Below, piece by piece: positions 16,153-24,263 of a stretch of 64,000 bases of DNA; within the stretch, counting starts at the first letter, position 1; each line of letters starts with the position of its first letter. The translations under genes were made by a program, and so were the position numbers. Source of the DNA: Streptomyces violaceorubidus (GTDB lineage Bacteria > Actinomycetota > Actinomycetes > Streptomycetales > Streptomycetaceae); the NCBI RefSeq assembly GCF_000717995.1, contig NZ_JODM01000006.1, forward strand, positions 62,001 through 126,000, written 5' to 3'. A model generated the notes under the pieces. It searched no databases, had not been told where the DNA came from, and was given only the letters and a program-made list of their open reading frames with translations.

Positions 16153-16389
16153 TCACGAGGAGCGCCCGCTGCTGTGCGCGATGCACGCCACGTCGATCCG
16201 GTCGGCCAGCTTGGCCAGCTCGATGGTGAGGGCCGCGACGGTGTCCTCGTCCAGGCTCTCCTCGCCGGTCTCCACGAGCCGCAGCCACCGTCCGCCGACC
16301 GTGCGCAGCAGCTTGCTCACGTCGGACGCGGCGACCTGGAGCGTGCCGCGGTCGTCGACGATCAGAGGCAGGGTCACTTCGCGGTTCAC
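16153..16389 (-). CDS. conserved small actinomycete protein (DUF6213-like)
   Basis: This 78-residue acidic protein starts VNREVTLPLIVDDRGTLQ and ends in DVACIAHSSGRSS. I recall near-identical small proteins across Streptomyces, annotated only as DUF6213. No catalytic motif or membrane segment is visible. The GTG has no Shine-Dalgarno sequence, but a -10-like TACGAT lies 8 bases before it, so the message is probably leaderless. It lies 25 bp downstream of the aldehyde dehydrogenase stop. Function is unknown. Confidence 0.7.
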   Translation of the reverse strand: MNREVTLPLIVDDRGTLQVAASDVSKLLRTVGGRWLRLVETGEESLDEDTVAALTIELAKLADRIDVACIAHSSGRSS

Positions 16390-16414
16390 AAAGGGGATCG
16401 TAGTCGCGGAAGGC

Positions 16415-17800
16415 TCACGCCCCGTGCCATACGGTGGTGATGTTGCAGAACTCGCGGATTCCGTGCCTGGACAGCTCACGCCCGTAGCCCGACCGCTTGA
16501 CCCCGCCGAACGGGAACGCCGGATGGGACGCCGTCATCCCGTTGACGTACACGCCGCCCGCCTCCAGATCGCGGACGAAACGGTCCACGTCGGCGTCGTC
16601 GCGCGTCCACACGTTGGAACTGAGCCCGAAGTCCGTGTCGTTGGCGATCAGCACCGCCTCGTCCAGGTCGGCCGCCCGGTAGAGCGTGGCGACCGGTCCG
16701 AAAGCCTCCTCGCGGTGGATGCGCATCTCGCGGGTGACGCCCGCCAGGACGGTCGGCGGGTAGTACCAGCCGGGCCCGTCCGGGCGTTCGCCGCCGCACA
16801 GCACGCTCGCGCCGCCGCGCACCGCGTCGTCGACCAGCTCCACCAGGTCGTTCAGGCCCTGCTCGCTGGAGAGGGGGCCGACCTCGGTCTCCTCCTCCAT
16901 CGGATCGCCGACCCTCAGCGCCTTCATGCCCTCGGTGAAACGCTCGGCGAAGGCGTCGTAGACGTCCGTGTGCACGATGAACCGCTTGGCGGCGATGCAG
17001 GACTGCCCGGCGTTCTGCGTGCGCGCGGTCACCGCCACCTCGGCGGCGCGCTCGACGTCGGCGGACGGCATGACGACGAACGGGTCGCTGCCGCCCAGCT
17101 CCAGCACCGTCTTCTTGATCATCTCCCCGGCGGTGGAGGCCACCGCGCGGCCCGCGGGCTCGCTGCCGGTGAGGGTGGCGGCCCGCACCCGCTCGTCGCG
17201 CAGGACGTCGTCGACCTGGGCGGAGCCGATGAGCAGCGTCTGGAAACAGCCCTCGGGGAAACCCGCCCGCTGGAACAGGTCTTCCAGGTAGAGGGCGGTC
17301 TGCGGCACGTTCGAGGCGTGCTTGAGCAGCCCGACGTTGCCCGCCATCAGCGCCGGCGCCGCGAAGCGGATCACCTGCCAGAGCGGGAAGTTCCACGGCA
17401 TCACCGCGAGCACCGGACCGAGCGGCCGGTAGCGGACCAGGGCCCGGGAGGCGCCGGAGTCCTTCACGTCGGCCTCGGCGGGCTCCTCGTCGGCCAGCAG
17501 CTCGGCGGCGTGGTCGGCGTACCAGCGCATCGCCCTGGCGCACTTGGCCGCCTCCGCGCGGGCCTGCTGCACCGGCTTGCCCATCTCCGTGGTGATGACC
17601 CTGCCGATCTCCCTCCGGTCGGCCTCCAGGAGGTCGGCGGCCCGGCGCATCAGTCCGGCCCGCTCGTAGAACCCGGTGGTCCGGTACGTGCGGAAGGTGG
17701 CCTCCGCGAGCTCGATCCGGCGCTCGATCTCCTCCTCGCCCATGGCCTCGTACGTCCTGAGCGTCTCGCCGTTCGCCGGGTTCACCGTCGCGATGGGCAT
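16415..17800 (-). CDS. gabD: NADP-type succinate-semialdehyde dehydrogenase-like aldehyde dehydrogenase
   Basis: This 461-residue aldehyde dehydrogenase has the cofactor motif MPWNFPLWQVIRFAAPAL (near 132-149). The catalytic glutamate motif LELGGSDPFVV and the catalytic cysteine in NAGQSCIAAKRFIVH are also present. SCIA(A/S)KRF at the active cysteine, and NPANGETL at the N-terminus, are typical of the shorter succinate-semialdehyde dehydrogenases (about 455-460 residues), which oxidise succinate semialdehyde to succinate. Other semialdehydes are possible. It follows the ligase-Nudix pair on the same strand after a 104-bp gap. Confidence 0.82.
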   Translation of the reverse strand: MPIATVNPANGETLRTYEAMGEEEIERRIELAEATFRTYRTTGFYERAGLMRRAADLLEADRREIGRVITTEMGKPVQQARAEAAKCARAMRWYADHAAELLADEEPAEADVKDSGASRALVRYRPLGPVLAVMPWNFPLWQVIRFAAPALMAGNVGLLKHASNVPQTALYLEDLFQRAGFPEGCFQTLLIGSAQVDDVLRDERVRAATLTGSEPAGRAVASTAGEMIKKTVLELGGSDPFVVMPSADVERAAEVAVTARTQNAGQSCIAAKRFIVHTDVYDAFAERFTEGMKALRVGDPMEEETEVGPLSSEQGLNDLVELVDDAVRGGASVLCGGERPDGPGWYYPPTVLAGVTREMRIHREEAFGPVATLYRAADLDEAVLIANDTDFGLSSNVWTRDDADVDRFVRDLEAGGVYVNGMTASHPAFPFGGVKRSGYGRELSRHGIREFCNITTVWHGA

Positions 17801-17904
17801 GGCCGACCTCCCTGGTGCATTCGTGCTTCGACCTTGGCGTGCGGCGCGGGGTGCCGCAACGCGTACGGGTCGCGTCGTTCGTCGTGGTTCCTCGTGGCGT
17901 CTCG

Positions 17905-18366
17905 TCAGTGCGAGTGCTCAGCCAGCCGGTCGAGAAACGCGGACTGCGCCTTCACGATCACCTCGCGGGCGCGGTCCAGCGGGAACCACGCCACCCGGTC
18001 CAGCTCGGGGAACTCCTCGGTCCGCCCCGACCTGGGCGGCCACTCCATGCGGAAGGTGCCGGGGACGACCGCGGCCGGATCGAGGTCCGCCGCGACGGCC
18101 CAGACCGTGACGACCTTCCCGCCCGCCTGCCGCACCTCGCCGAGCGGGACCGCCTCGCCCCCGGGCGGCGGCAGCCCCAGCTCCTCCTCGAACTCGCGCC
18201 GGGCCGCCTCCCACGCCGGTTCCGAGGGGTCGTACTCGCCCTTGGGCACGGTCCAGGCACCGGCGTCCCGTCGGGTGTAGAACGGGCCGCCCATATGGCC
18301 GAGGAGCACCTGGAGCTCCCCGTCCGGTCCGTGCCGGTGCAGCAGCAGGCCCGCGCTGCGCCTCAC
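17905..18366 (-). CDS. Nudix hydrolase
   Basis: This 153-residue Nudix protein contains the box GEYDPSEPAWEAARREFEEELG (about residues 41-62), matching GX5EX7REUXEEXG apart from the extra spacing at the start. The GTG start overlaps the ligase stop by 4 bp (GTGA), so it is translated from the ligase message. Linkage to an ATP-dependent DNA ligase recalls actinobacterial pairs, and it may clean oxidised or adenylylated nucleotides. The substrate is not deducible. The C-terminal KAQSAFLDRLAEH is ordinary for the family. Confidence 0.85.
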   Translation of the reverse strand: MRRSAGLLLHRHGPDGELQVLLGHMGGPFYTRRDAGAWTVPKGEYDPSEPAWEAARREFEEELGLPPPGGEAVPLGEVRQAGGKVVTVWAVAADLDPAAVVPGTFRMEWPPRSGRTEEFPELDRVAWFPLDRAREVIVKAQSAFLDRLAEHSH

Positions 18367-19901
18367 GGGGCCACCCCGGGGTGGGCGGCGAGCAGGGTGT
18401 CCACCGTGTCGGCGTCCTCGGGGCGCTTGTCCTCGCGGTAGCGGACCACGCGGGCGAAGCGGAGGGTGACGCCGGCCGGGTAGCGGGTGGAGCGCTGGAG
18501 GCCGTCGTAGGCGATCTCGACGACGAGCTCGGGCCGGACGGTCACGCCCCAGCCGTGCTCCTCGACGGCCAGCTCCCCGAGGCGCTCGGTCTGCCAGGTC
18601 AGCAGCGCGTCGGTCATGCCCTTGAAGGTCTTGCCGAGCATCGCGAAGGAGCCGTCGGCGGTGCGGGCGCCGAGGTGGAGGTTGGAGAGCTTCCCGGTGC
18701 GGCGGCCGTGTCCCCACTCGGCGGCCAGCACCACCAGGTCGAGCGTGTGGACGGGCTTGACCTTCAGCCAGGACGCGCCGCGCCGTCCCGCGCTGTAGGC
18801 GGCGTCGAGCCCCTTGACCACGACGCCCTCGTGCCCGCGCTCCAGCGTCCGGGCCAGGAACTCCTCCGCGGCCCCGGTCTCCTCGGGACCGCGCACCAGC
18901 GTGCGCCGCACCCGCAGGGGCTCGGGGACCAGCCGGGCCAGCTCCGCGTGCCGTTCGGTCAGCGGCAGGTCGAGCAGGTCGTGGCCGTCGACGGAGAGTG
19001 CGTCGAAGAAGACCGCCGAGACCGGGACCGCCCGCGCGGCCGTGGCCACGTCGGTGCGGGAGCCGACCCGGCCGGCGGTCTCCTGGAAGGAACGGGGGCG
19101 CCCCTCGGCGTCGAGGGAGATCGCCTCGCCGTCCAGGATGAACCGCTCGCCGGGCAGCGCCAGGGCCGCCTCGGTGACCTCGGGGAGCCGGTCGGTGATG
19201 TCGTCCAGGGTGCGGGTGTAGACCCGCACGGTGCGGCCGTCCCGGTGCACCTGGACGCGGATGCCGTCCAGCTTCTCCTCCACGGCCGCGGCGCCCAGCT
19301 TGCCGACCGCCTCGGCGACCGAGGACGCGCTGTGCGCCAGCATCGGCAGCACGGGCCGCCCGACGGTCAGGCGGAACCGGCCCAGCGCGCCGGGTCCGTC
19401 GGCCAGCAGGGCCTCGGCCACCGTCTGGAGCGACCCCGCGAGCATCACCGCGCGCCGTACGTCCGCCGGGGGCGCGTCCGTCGCCGCGGCCAGGCCCTCG
19501 ACGGCGGCGGCGTCCAGGGCGCCCTGGCGGACCTCCCCGGTGAGCAGCCCGATCAGGAAGCGCTGCTCGTCCTCCGTGGCGGCGCCCATCAGCTCGCCGA
19601 CCAGCCGGGCCCGCTCGGCCTGCGAACCGGCGCCCGAGACCGCGCCGAGACGGGTCAGCCGGGCGTCCACGTCCCGCACGGTCAGGGTCGGGGCGTCGGC
19701 CGGCGGGACCCGGCGGCTCAGCACCTTCCAGCCGACGCCGATCCGGCCCTGCGGGAGCCGTCCCGCCAGGTACGGGATGACGACGGGCACGTCCGCCGCC
19801 TCCGCCTCGCGGAACAACTCCGCGAGCAGGACGGTCTTCCGGGACCGCGCCGACGTGGCCGCGACCTCCCGGGACACCTGGGCCAACCGGGCAAGCAGCA
19901 T
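18363..19901 (-). CDS. ligB: ATP-dependent DNA ligase
   Basis: This 512-residue ligase joins DNA nicks using ATP. The adenylated lysine is in motif I EEKLDGIRVQ (near residue 216). Later nucleotidyltransferase motifs include FILDGEAI (III), GHEGVVVKGLDAAY (IV) and SWLKVKP (V). Residues 1-190 form the N-terminal DNA-binding region typical of archaeal-type ligases, and an OB domain ends the protein. The length matches the S. coelicolor ATP-dependent ligase SCO1202 as I recall it. There is no clear Shine-Dalgarno sequence before this ATG; a GTG five codons upstream is possible. The essential replicative ligase in these bacteria is NAD-dependent, so this is an accessory repair enzyme. Confidence 0.9.
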   Translation of the reverse strand: MLLARLAQVSREVAATSARSRKTVLLAELFREAEAADVPVVIPYLAGRLPQGRIGVGWKVLSRRVPPADAPTLTVRDVDARLTRLGAVSGAGSQAERARLVGELMGAATEDEQRFLIGLLTGEVRQGALDAAAVEGLAAATDAPPADVRRAVMLAGSLQTVAEALLADGPGALGRFRLTVGRPVLPMLAHSASSVAEAVGKLGAAAVEEKLDGIRVQVHRDGRTVRVYTRTLDDITDRLPEVTEAALALPGERFILDGEAISLDAEGRPRSFQETAGRVGSRTDVATAARAVPVSAVFFDALSVDGHDLLDLPLTERHAELARLVPEPLRVRRTLVRGPEETGAAEEFLARTLERGHEGVVVKGLDAAYSAGRRGASWLKVKPVHTLDLVVLAAEWGHGRRTGKLSNLHLGARTADGSFAMLGKTFKGMTDALLTWQTERLGELAVEEHGWGVTVRPELVVEIAYDGLQRSTRYPAGVTLRFARVVRYREDKRPEDADTVDTLLAAHPGVAP

Positions 19902-20364
19902 GCAGTCATGGTGCACCGCGGAGGGCGGGCGCACACCCCCGCACGACCGAGCCCACCGGCGTACGCCCCCGCCGCGAGGGAGCAGGGCAAGCCACCACGC
20001 GCCGGGGGGCCGGGCCGTATCTCCCGTGTGGCGGGGCCGGGTCGCGCTCGCGCTTCGCGCTGCGGGCCGGGGCCGGGCACCTGCGGAGGGTGGGCGCACA
20101 TCTCTGCACGGTCGAGCCCCACCGGCGTACGCCCTCGCCGCGTGGGGGCGGGGGGATGCCATCACGCGCCGGGGGTTCGGGCCGTATCTCCCGTGTGGCG
20201 GGGCCGGGTCGCGCTCCGGGGCCGGGGCCGGGGCCGGGGCCGGGCACACTCCCGTGTTGCGGGGCCACCGCGCTTTGTGGCGTGGGCCCGCCTCCGCCTC
20301 GCGTTGCGGGGTCTGCCCTCGCCGTGCTCCGACGCCTGCCGCCACGCCGGGCTCCCTGGCCTCC
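19902..20364. repeat. 463-bp intergenic region with a tandem duplication of about 166 bp
   Basis: The gap between ligB and the flavoprotein gene contains two diverged copies of about 166 bp (about 19918-20082 and 20083-20249), offset by 165-167 bases. Shared segments include GCGTACGCC, CACGCGCCGGGGG and the 20-base GCCGTATCTCCCGTGTGGCG. A shorter degenerate third piece (CCCGTGTTGCGGGGCC) follows. Each copy ends in (GGGGCC)n-like tracts. Reading frames on the minus strand stay open, but only because of GC bias. I see no gene here; the flavoprotein gene ends near its right edge. Confidence 0.75.
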
Positions 20365-21330
20365 CTACTCCGCGACGGCAGAGTCCAGGCTCGACATGAT
20401 CAGGTCGCCGACGACCGCCGCCGCGGCGCGGTAGCCGCCGCTCGCCGCGTGGACGACCTGCTCGGCGAAGCCCATCGCGTTGCCGGCGGTCCACACGCCC
20501 GGGACGCTGGTCCGGCCCGTCGGGTCCACCACGGGGTAGGCGCCGAACGGTGTCTCCCGCAGCTCCGCCCCCAGCCGCTCCATCAGCCCGGTCTGCGGGA
20601 CCGCCTTCGGGGCGACGAACACCACCGTGCGCTCGTGCGCCGTGCCGTCCGCCAGCCGCACGCCGGTGAGCCGGTCGTCCTCCACCCGCAGGGCGGCGAC
20701 CTCGCCGGGCACCACCTCGACCCCGGCCGCGGCGAGCCGCCGCAGGTCGTCGTCGGACAGCTCCCGCTCGGCGACCGTGTGCAGGAAGAGCGTCACGTCG
20801 GCCGACCAGCCGGACACCATCAGGGCCTGGTGCACGCTGAGCGGGCTGGTGGCCAGGACGCCGAAGCGCTCGTCCCGCACCTCCCAGCCGTGGCAGAACG
20901 GGCAGTGCAGCACGTCCCGGCCGTACCGCTCGGCGACGCCGGGCACGTCCGGCAGCTCGTCCCTGAGCCCGGTGGTCACGATCAGCCGCCGGGCGCGCAC
21001 GGTCCGCCCTCCGGCCAGCCGTACCGCGAAGTCCTCGTCCCGGGCCACGTCCACGACACGGTCGTGGACCAGCTCCACCCCGTAGCGCGCGACCTCCTCC
21101 CGGCCGAGGGCCAGGAACTCGGCGGGGGACATGCCGTCCCGGGTGAGGTAGCCCTGCATGTGGTCCGAGGGGGCGTTGCGCGGCTCACCGGCGTCGACCA
21201 ACAGGGCGCGCAGCCGCGAGCGGCCCAGGACCAGCGCGGCGGACAGCCCCGCCGCACCGCCGCCGACCACCACCACGTCGTAGGTGCCGGCCAGGTCCTC
21301 GTTCCGGGTGAAGTCCTTGTTCTGGGTCAT
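20365..21330 (-). CDS. thioredoxin reductase-like NAD(P)/FAD oxidoreductase
   Basis: This 321-residue two-dinucleotide-binding flavoprotein has VVVGGGAAGLSAAL for FAD at residues 20-33 and the redox-active-type pair CPFC in LHCPFCHGWEV (about 138-148). A C-terminal FAD motif, VWTAGNAMGFAEQVVHA, follows. The fold is that of thioredoxin reductase. The gene is paired with a cupin-type regulator rather than thioredoxin, so the electron acceptor is uncertain. GGAGGT lies upstream of this ATG. It is divergent from the XRE-cupin gene and probably its regulatory target. Confidence 0.85.
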   Translation of the reverse strand: MTQNKDFTRNEDLAGTYDVVVVGGGAAGLSAALVLGRSRLRALLVDAGEPRNAPSDHMQGYLTRDGMSPAEFLALGREEVARYGVELVHDRVVDVARDEDFAVRLAGGRTVRARRLIVTTGLRDELPDVPGVAERYGRDVLHCPFCHGWEVRDERFGVLATSPLSVHQALMVSGWSADVTLFLHTVAERELSDDDLRRLAAAGVEVVPGEVAALRVEDDRLTGVRLADGTAHERTVVFVAPKAVPQTGLMERLGAELRETPFGAYPVVDPTGRTSVPGVWTAGNAMGFAEQVVHAASGGYRAAAAVVGDLIMSSLDSAVAE

Positions 21331-21372
21331 GGTGACCACCTCCACGGAGAAGGTCGCTCGCACACCCCGGTA

Positions 21373-21401
21373 TTGACAAACATGTTTGCCGGAACTGCAA
21401 T
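21373..21401 (+). promoter_or_regulatory. promoter with a perfect palindrome between -35 and -10
   Basis: TTGACA (21373-21378), 17 bp, then TGCAAT (21396-21401) places transcription start at or next to the ATG at 21408, implying a leaderless message. A perfect 12-bp palindrome, CAAACATGTTTG (21377-21388), lies in the spacer and overlaps the -35. It is also in the upstream region of the divergent flavoprotein gene. This is a natural operator for the XRE-cupin protein. Confidence 0.7.
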
Positions 21402-21407
21402 AAACGC

Positions 21408-21983
21408 ATGACGACCGCAGACGATGTCCTCGCCGGTGTCGGGCCGAGGCTCCGCCAGCTGCGCAAGGAGCGCGAGGTGACCCTGGCGGCGCTGTCCGAG
21501 TCCACCGGTATCTCGGTGAGCACCCTGTCGCGGCTCGAGTCGGGCCTGCGCAGGCCGAGCCTCGAACTGCTGCTGCCGATCGCCCAGGCCCACCAGGTGC
21601 CGCTGGACGAACTGGTCGGTGCCCCGCCGGTGGGCGATCCCCGGGTGCGCGCCAAGCCCATCGTCCGGCACGGCCGCACCCACTGGCCGCTCACCCGCCA
21701 GGCGGGCGGCCTCCAGGCGTTCAAGGTGCTGGAGCCCCGGCGCAGGGAGGAGCCGGACCCGCGCACCCACGAGGGGTACGAGTGGCTCTACGTGCTGTCC
21801 GGCCGGCTGCGGCTCGTGCTCGGCGAGCACGACGTGGTGCTGTCGGCGGGCGAGGCCGCCGAGTTCGACACCCGGGTGCCGCACTGGTTCGGGTCGACGG
21901 GGGAGGGCCCTGCCGAGTTCCTCAGCCTCTTCGGCCCGCAGGGCGAACGGATGCACGTACGGGCGCGGCCCACGCAGGGGTGA
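21408..21983 (+). CDS. XRE-family regulator with C-terminal cupin domain
   Basis: This 191-residue protein has an N-terminal helix-turn-helix (RLRQLRKEREVTLAALSESTGISVSTLSRLE begins near residue 11; the recognition helix is around SVSTLSRLESG). Its C-terminal cupin barrel (about 105-180) contains EGYEWLYVLSGRLRLVLGEH and ends in the FDTRVPHWFG strand. Such regulators bind a small ligand or metal in the cupin and control a neighbouring gene. The divergent thioredoxin reductase-like gene is the obvious target. The ligand is unknown. Confidence 0.88.
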   Translation: MTTADDVLAGVGPRLRQLRKEREVTLAALSESTGISVSTLSRLESGLRRPSLELLLPIAQAHQVPLDELVGAPPVGDPRVRAKPIVRHGRTHWPLTRQAGGLQAFKVLEPRRREEPDPRTHEGYEWLYVLSGRLRLVLGEHDVVLSAGEAAEFDTRVPHWFGSTGEGPAEFLSLFGPQGERMHVRARPTQG

Positions 21984-22045
21984 GTCCCCGGGCCGTCCCG
22001 GTCCGGTCCCCGTGATCCGGCTCCCGACCCTGTTCCCTGATCTGC

Positions 22046-22062
22046 AAGCGACCGCTTAGTAT
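22046..22062 (+). promoter_or_regulatory. -10 region with imperfect dyad upstream of the acyl-CoA dehydrogenase operon
   Basis: AAGCGACCGCTT (22046-22057; 10 of 12 positions symmetric) abuts a -10-like TAGTAT (22057-22062) about 43 bp before the first gene. The -35 is weak. I recall the same AAGCGACCGCTTAGTA arrangement before fatty-acid degradation genes in related bacteria, where TetR-type repressors act. No regulator gene is adjacent to identify the binding protein. Confidence 0.5.
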
Positions 22063-22104
22063 GCGGAGGATCCGGTAGGACGACACAGTCGGTGGAGGCC
22101 CCGC

Positions 22105-23085
22105 ATGCAGGCATGGCAGGTGCACGAGAACGGCGAGCCGGGCGAGGTGATGCGCCTCGCGGACGTGCCGCCGCCGACGCCGGGCGAGGGGCAGGTCCTG
22201 CTGAGGGTCCGCGCCGCCAACATCAACTTCCCGGACGCCCTGCTGTGCCGGGGCCAGTACCAGGTCCGGCCGCCGCTGCCGTTCACGCCGGGCGTGGAGA
22301 TCTGCGGCCAGACCGAGGACGGGCGCCGCGTCATCGCCAACCCCGCGCTGCCGCACGGCGGCTTCGCCGAGTACGCCCTCGCGGACGAGCGCGCCCTGCT
22401 GCCCGCGCCGGACGCCCTGGACGACGCCGAGGCAGCGGCCCTGCACATCGGATACCAGACCGGCTGGTTCGGCCTGCACCGCCGCGCCCGGCTGGAGGCC
22501 GGCGAGACCCTGCTCGTCCACGCCGCCGCGGGCGGTGTCGGGAGCGCCGCCGTACAGCTCGGCAAGGCGGCCGGTGCCACCGTCGTCGGCGTCGTCGGCG
22601 GCCCGGGCAAGGCGGCAGTCGCCCGCGAGCTGGGCTGCGACGTGGTCGTCGACCGGCACGCCGAGGACGTCGTGGCCGCCGTGAAGGAGGCCACCGGAGG
22701 GCGGGGCGCCGACGTGATCTACGACCCGGTCGGCGGCCAGGCCTACGCGCAGTCCGCCAAGACCGTCGCCTTCGAGGGCCGGATCGTCGTCGTCGGCTTC
22801 GCGAGCGGCACGATCCCGAACCCCGCCCTCAACCACGCCCTGGTGAAGAACTACGCGATCCTCGGCCTGCACTGGGGCCTGTACAACACCAAGAACCCCG
22901 AGCTGGTCCGGCACTGCCACGAACAGCTCACCGAGCTGGCCGCACGGGGCGTCGTCAAGCCGCTGGTGAGCGAGCGGGCGACGCTCGGCGGGGCGGCGGA
23001 CGCCGTCCAGCGCGTCGCCGACGGCAGGACGACCGGCCGGGTGGCCGTCGTACCGGAGAACCTGGACAAGGGAGCCACCGCATGA
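22105..23085 (+). CDS. NADPH:quinone oxidoreductase-like medium-chain dehydrogenase
   Basis: This 326-residue zinc-independent member of the MDR superfamily is related to quinone reductases and enoyl-CoA reductases. It has the N-terminal GroES-like domain with RAANINFPDALLCRGQYQ, and the nucleotide-binding segment LLVHAAAGGVGSAAVQLGKAA (about 135-155). There are no structural-zinc cysteines. GGTGGAG precedes the ATG. The gene overlaps the first dehydrogenase of a three-gene unit, suggesting it acts on an acyl-CoA or enoyl-CoA-derived substrate in the same pathway. Confidence 0.85.
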   Translation: MQAWQVHENGEPGEVMRLADVPPPTPGEGQVLLRVRAANINFPDALLCRGQYQVRPPLPFTPGVEICGQTEDGRRVIANPALPHGGFAEYALADERALLPAPDALDDAEAAALHIGYQTGWFGLHRRARLEAGETLLVHAAAGGVGSAAVQLGKAAGATVVGVVGGPGKAAVARELGCDVVVDRHAEDVVAAVKEATGGRGADVIYDPVGGQAYAQSAKTVAFEGRIVVVGFASGTIPNPALNHALVKNYAILGLHWGLYNTKNPELVRHCHEQLTELAARGVVKPLVSERATLGGAADAVQRVADGRTTGRVAVVPENLDKGATA

Positions 23086-24263
23086 CCGACGCAGCGGAAC
23101 TGCGCCGCCGTACCCGTGAGTTGCTGGCCGCCCATCCGCCGGCGACCACCGAACGCCTGGACTTCCTGCGGGCCCGCTTCGACGCCGGACTCGCCTGGGT
23201 CCACTACCCGCAGGGACTCGGCGGACTCGGTGCCCCGCGCGCCCTCCAGGCTGTCGTGGACGCCGAGCTGGCGGCCGAGAGCGCCCCCGACAACGACCCC
23301 CGGCGCATCGGCATCGGCCTCGGCATGGCCGCCCCGACCATCCTCCAGTACGGCACCGAGGAGCAGAAGCGCCGGCTGCTGCGCCCGCTGTGGACCGGTG
23401 AGGAGGTCTGGTGCCAGCTCTTCAGCGAGCCGGGCGCCGGGTCCGACCTGGCGGCCCTCGGCACCCGGGCGGTGCGTTCCGGCGACGACTGGGTCGTCAA
23501 CGGGCAGAAGGTGTGGACCTCCAGCGCGCACCTCGCCCGCTGGGCCATCCTCATCGCCCGCACCGACCCGGACGTGCCCAAGCACCGCGGCATCACCTAC
23601 TTCGTGTGCGACATGACCGACCCCGGCGTCGAGGTGCGGCCGCTGCGCCAGATCACCGGCGAGGCCGAGTTCAACGAGGTGTTCCTCACCGACGTCCGGA
23701 TCCCCGACTCCCGCCGCCTCGGCGAGGTCGGCGACGGCTGGCGGGTCGCGCAGACCACGCTGAACAACGAACGCGTGGCCATCGGCGGCACCCCGATCCC
23801 CCGCGAGGGCGGCATGATCGGCAAGATCGCCGCGACCTGGCGCGAGCGCCCCGAACTGCGCACCCACGACCTGCACCAGCGGCTGCTCGGCCTGTGGGTC
23901 GAGGCCGAGGTCGCCCGTCTCACCGGTGTGCGCCTGCGTCAGCAACTGGCGGCCGGTCAGCCCGGCCCCGAGGGCGCCGGCATGAAACTGAACTTCGCCC
24001 GGCTCAACCAGGAGATCAGCGGCCTGGAGGTCGAACTCCTCGGCGAGGAGGGCCTGCTCTACGACGACTGGACCATGCGCCGCCCCGAGCTCGTCGACTT
24101 CACCGGCCGCGACGCCGGATACCGCTACCTGCGGTCCAAGGGCAACAGCATCGAGGGCGGGACCAGCGAGGTCCTGCTGAACATCGTCGCCGAGCGCGTC
24201 CTGGGCCTGCCCGCCGAGCCGCGCACCGACAAGGACGTCGCATGGAAGGACCTCGCCCGATGA
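23082..24263 (+). CDS. acyl-CoA dehydrogenase (first of a tandem pair)
   Basis: This 393-residue flavoprotein is of the branch found in tandem pairs in steroid and branched acyl-CoA degradation. It shows CQLFSEPGAGSDLAAL, NGQKVWTSSAHLA and the C-terminal EGGTSEVLLNIVAERVLGLP. The C-terminal motif carries GGTSE where many straight-chain enzymes have FEGTSE. Such FadE proteins often form alpha2beta2 complexes with the next gene product, one of the two binding FAD fully. Start and stop overlap both neighbours by 4 bp, showing tight coupling. Substrate unknown. Confidence 0.88.
   Translation: MTDAAELRRRTRELLAAHPPATTERLDFLRARFDAGLAWVHYPQGLGGLGAPRALQAVVDAELAAESAPDNDPRRIGIGLGMAAPTILQYGTEEQKRRLLRPLWTGEEVWCQLFSEPGAGSDLAALGTRAVRSGDDWVVNGQKVWTSSAHLARWAILIARTDPDVPKHRGITYFVCDMTDPGVEVRPLRQITGEAEFNEVFLTDVRIPDSRRLGEVGDGWRVAQTTLNNERVAIGGTPIPREGGMIGKIAATWRERPELRTHDLHQRLLGLWVEAEVARLTGVRLRQQLAAGQPGPEGAGMKLNFARLNQEISGLEVELLGEEGLLYDDWTMRRPELVDFTGRDAGYRYLRSKGNSIEGGTSEVLLNIVAERVLGLPAEPRTDKDVAWKDLAR

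Noticed and set aside
19902..20345. N-terminal extension of the DNA ligase with repeated peptide segments
   Set aside because: The peptide repeats are produced by a non-coding tandem duplication. The ligase family begins at MLLARLAQVSRE, and the resulting 512 residues match the expected length.
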